A DNA stretch of 64,000 nucleotides. It comes from Tunturiibacter empetritectus. GTDB lineage: Bacteria; Acidobacteriota; Terriglobia; Terriglobales; Acidobacteriaceae. Positions 62,849 to 64,000 of this stretch are shown here, one piece after another (the first letter of the stretch is position 1; each line of letters opens with the position of its first letter). Both the position numbers and the translations under genes were made by a program. The notes below the pieces were generated by a model, which had not been told where the DNA came from, searched no databases, and saw only the letters and a list, made by a program, of their open reading frames with translations. The stretch lies in NCBI RefSeq assembly GCF_013410875.1, contig NZ_JACCCU010000002.1, forward strand, positions 1,116,001-1,180,000. Direction: 5' to 3'.

Positions 62849-64000
62849 CTACGCTCGAACTCGCGGCAATTCTGCCCAGCGTGTGGTCCAGCGCGGCAAC
62901 CGATGTTCCGCCCGAAGCTTCCAGCTCGCGGTTTTCCCTCCCGCGCTCAGAATTCGCACCGTATCACGGCCAAGGTCGGCGTTCAGTCCGTCCATGACCT
63001 TCCACACCCGTTCCCTCTTCTCGCGCTCGATGTCGTTCCAGAGCGCTGGTTGCCGCACCGTCTCAGGCAGCAGCTCTGTGATCATCACGCCGGCCTTTGC
63101 ATAGCGGAAGCCAGGACGCCACAGACGTTCGCCAAGGCGAACCGCCAGCGCGACCACCTCGCCGGTATCGTTTGTCGTTTCTACAAACCGTGCCGTCGCA
63201 CCGTTTGAGTAGAAAGGGTCATTGTTGAAGGTGTTTGTATGCATGAAGACAAACAAATTCTCCGCCGCTACCTTGTACCGGCGCATCTTCTCCGCCGCGC
63301 GGGTGGCGTAGCTTGCGATGGCCTCTCGCATTTCTGACCAGGATGTGACGGCTTTGCCAAAGCTCCGGGTAACGGCGATTCCCTTCCGCGTCGGCTCCAG
63401 CAAATCCAGCGGCAGACAGGAGATCCCGCGCAACTCATAAACCTCGCGCCCACCGGTCACCGTCATCAGCGCCCGTGCATCGTCGGCTTCGAGCGCGGCC
63501 AAGTCCGCAGCTGTCGAGACGCCTAGCTTTGCCAGCTTTGCGGCGGACGCCCCGCCGACGCCCCAGACCTCTTCTACCGGCACAGCAGACAGCAGCTCCG
63601 CCCGGACCGTAGCGGAGCGTAGATCGCAAACGCCAACATATTGCGGCCGCTTCTTTGCGATAAAGTTTCCTACCTTAGCAAGCGTCTTTGTTGGAGCAAT
63701 GCCGACGCAAGTAGGAATACCGGTCCAGCGCAGAACGCGATCGCGCAGCTCGCGCGCCATGCTCTCCACTTCTCCTTCCCGGAAGTCCGTCAAGTGCAGA
63801 AAGCTCTCGTCAATCGAGTAAGTTTCCACCGTCGGCACCATAGACGTCAGCGTGTCCCCGACCCGCCGCGACAGGTCGCCATAGAGCGCATAGTTTGAGG
63901 AGAAGACTTTAATGTTCGAGAAGATTAAGCACCTCAAAGCGGCGAAGTGCCCCTTCGCAAATCTTCCGGAACTCTCGGAAGGCCGTTGGGGGGCCGGTCT
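62849..64000 (-). CDS. umuC: Y-family DNA polymerase UmuC-type (5' part beyond the window)
   Basis: The open frame 63937-62849 gives VKVFSSNYALYG-like sequence (IKVFSSNYALYGDLSRRVGD), the active-site YSIDESFLHL (D, E), GIAPTKTLAKVGNFIAKKRP, a helix-hairpin-helix (VWGVGGASAAKLAKLGVSTA) and a C-terminal DUF4113-like end. It makes error-prone bypass of DNA lesions when activated by UmuD'. Between 63937 and 64000 a different frame (AFREFRKICEG) looks like the preceding part, so a frame break near 63940 is possible. UmuD is not in view. Confidence 0.85.
   Translation of the reverse strand, partial: RPAPQRPSESSGRFAKGHFAALRCLIFSNIKVFSSNYALYGDLSRRVGDTLTSMVPTVETYSIDESFLHLTDFREGEVESMARELRDRVLRWTGIPTCVGIAPTKTLAKVGNFIAKKRPQYVGVCDLRSATVRAELLSAVPVEEVWGVGGASAAKLAKLGVSTAADLAALEADDARALMTVTGGREVYELRGISCLPLDLLEPTRKGIAVTRSFGKAVTSWSEMREAIASYATRAAEKMRRYKVAAENLFVFMHTNTFNNDPFYSNGATARFVETTNDTGEVVALAVRLGERLWRPGFRYAKAGVMITELLPETVRQPALWNDIEREKRERVWKVMDGLNADLGRDTVRILSAGGKTASWKLRAEHRLPRWTTRWAELPRVRA

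Noticed and set aside
1-64000. CRISPR array, rRNA or tRNA genes
   Set aside because: I looked for regularly spaced repeats and conserved RNA motifs and recognised none; a covariance-model search would be needed to exclude a tRNA.

Overview
The window looks like accessory DNA from an Acidobacteriota (Terriglobia-type) genome, either a large plasmid or a chromosomal island. The signs are an Oar-like TonB receptor with an N-terminal carboxypeptidase-regulatory domain, a winged-helix/PD40 beta-propeller sensor protein, a PEP-CTERM protein, an imuA-imuB-dnaE2 mutasome and many small stress-type proteins. No rRNA or tRNA gene was recognised. The phylum is an inference from gene content, not from a marker gene.

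Layout: (1) 1-6.8 kb: the end of an ssb-like gene with a terminator, two DNA-binding-type proteins, a VirD4/TraG coupling protein and a VirB11/TrbB-like ATPase, which together look like part of a conjugative element. (2) 6.9-10.5 kb: a LysR gene, 1.1 kb without a supportable gene, then a large regulator-like protein. (3) 11.3-25.0 kb: a lasso peptide locus. The plus-strand operon encodes a PqqD-like B1, a Nudix-like/APH-type kinase, a cytosolic prolyl oligopeptidase, the B2 leader peptidase, the asparagine-synthase-like cyclase C and a 49-residue precursor. It converges on a minus-strand operon of ECF sigma factor, zinc-finger anti-sigma factor, Oar-like receptor and an exported S9 isopeptidase-like enzyme. 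(4) 25.1-29.1 kb: two small XRE regulators, a Phd/VapC-type toxin-antitoxin pair, two lysine-rich nucleoid-type proteins (one with a frameshifted tail) and an SRAP protein. (5) 29.5-35.5 kb: imuA-imuB-dnaE2 with an overlapping 97-codon gene. (6) 35.6-48.3 kb: a zone of gene decay with MFS, YeaQ, DUF3300, ferritin-like, HNH, LysR, MBL and recombinase remnants, among which intact MarR, AraC, SDR, NTF2-like and PfpI genes survive. (7) 48.6-53.6 kb: a sensor-propeller protein, the PEP-CTERM protein and a DUF6908-like protein. (8) 53.9-57.2 kb: a membrane protein and broken DUF1016 nuclease, integrase and LigD genes. (9) 57.3-62.7 kb: small stress/envelope proteins and the second copy of a duplicated ferritin-like/small-protein/MarR module. 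(10) 62.8 kb to the edge: a UmuC-type polymerase.

How they may work together: in the lasso locus, B1 and B2 would bind and cut the leader, C would close the macrolactam ring, and the kinase and cytosolic peptidase are unexplained extra activities. The sigma/anti-sigma/receptor/isopeptidase operon would sense, import and linearise the peptide, as in the astexin-type loci of Proteobacteria. The SOS-related genes (SRAP, ImuA/ImuB/DnaE2, UmuC) and the conjugation genes fit a mobile, mutagenesis-linked accessory region. The many single-base frameshifts could be true decay or, in homopolymers, assembly error.
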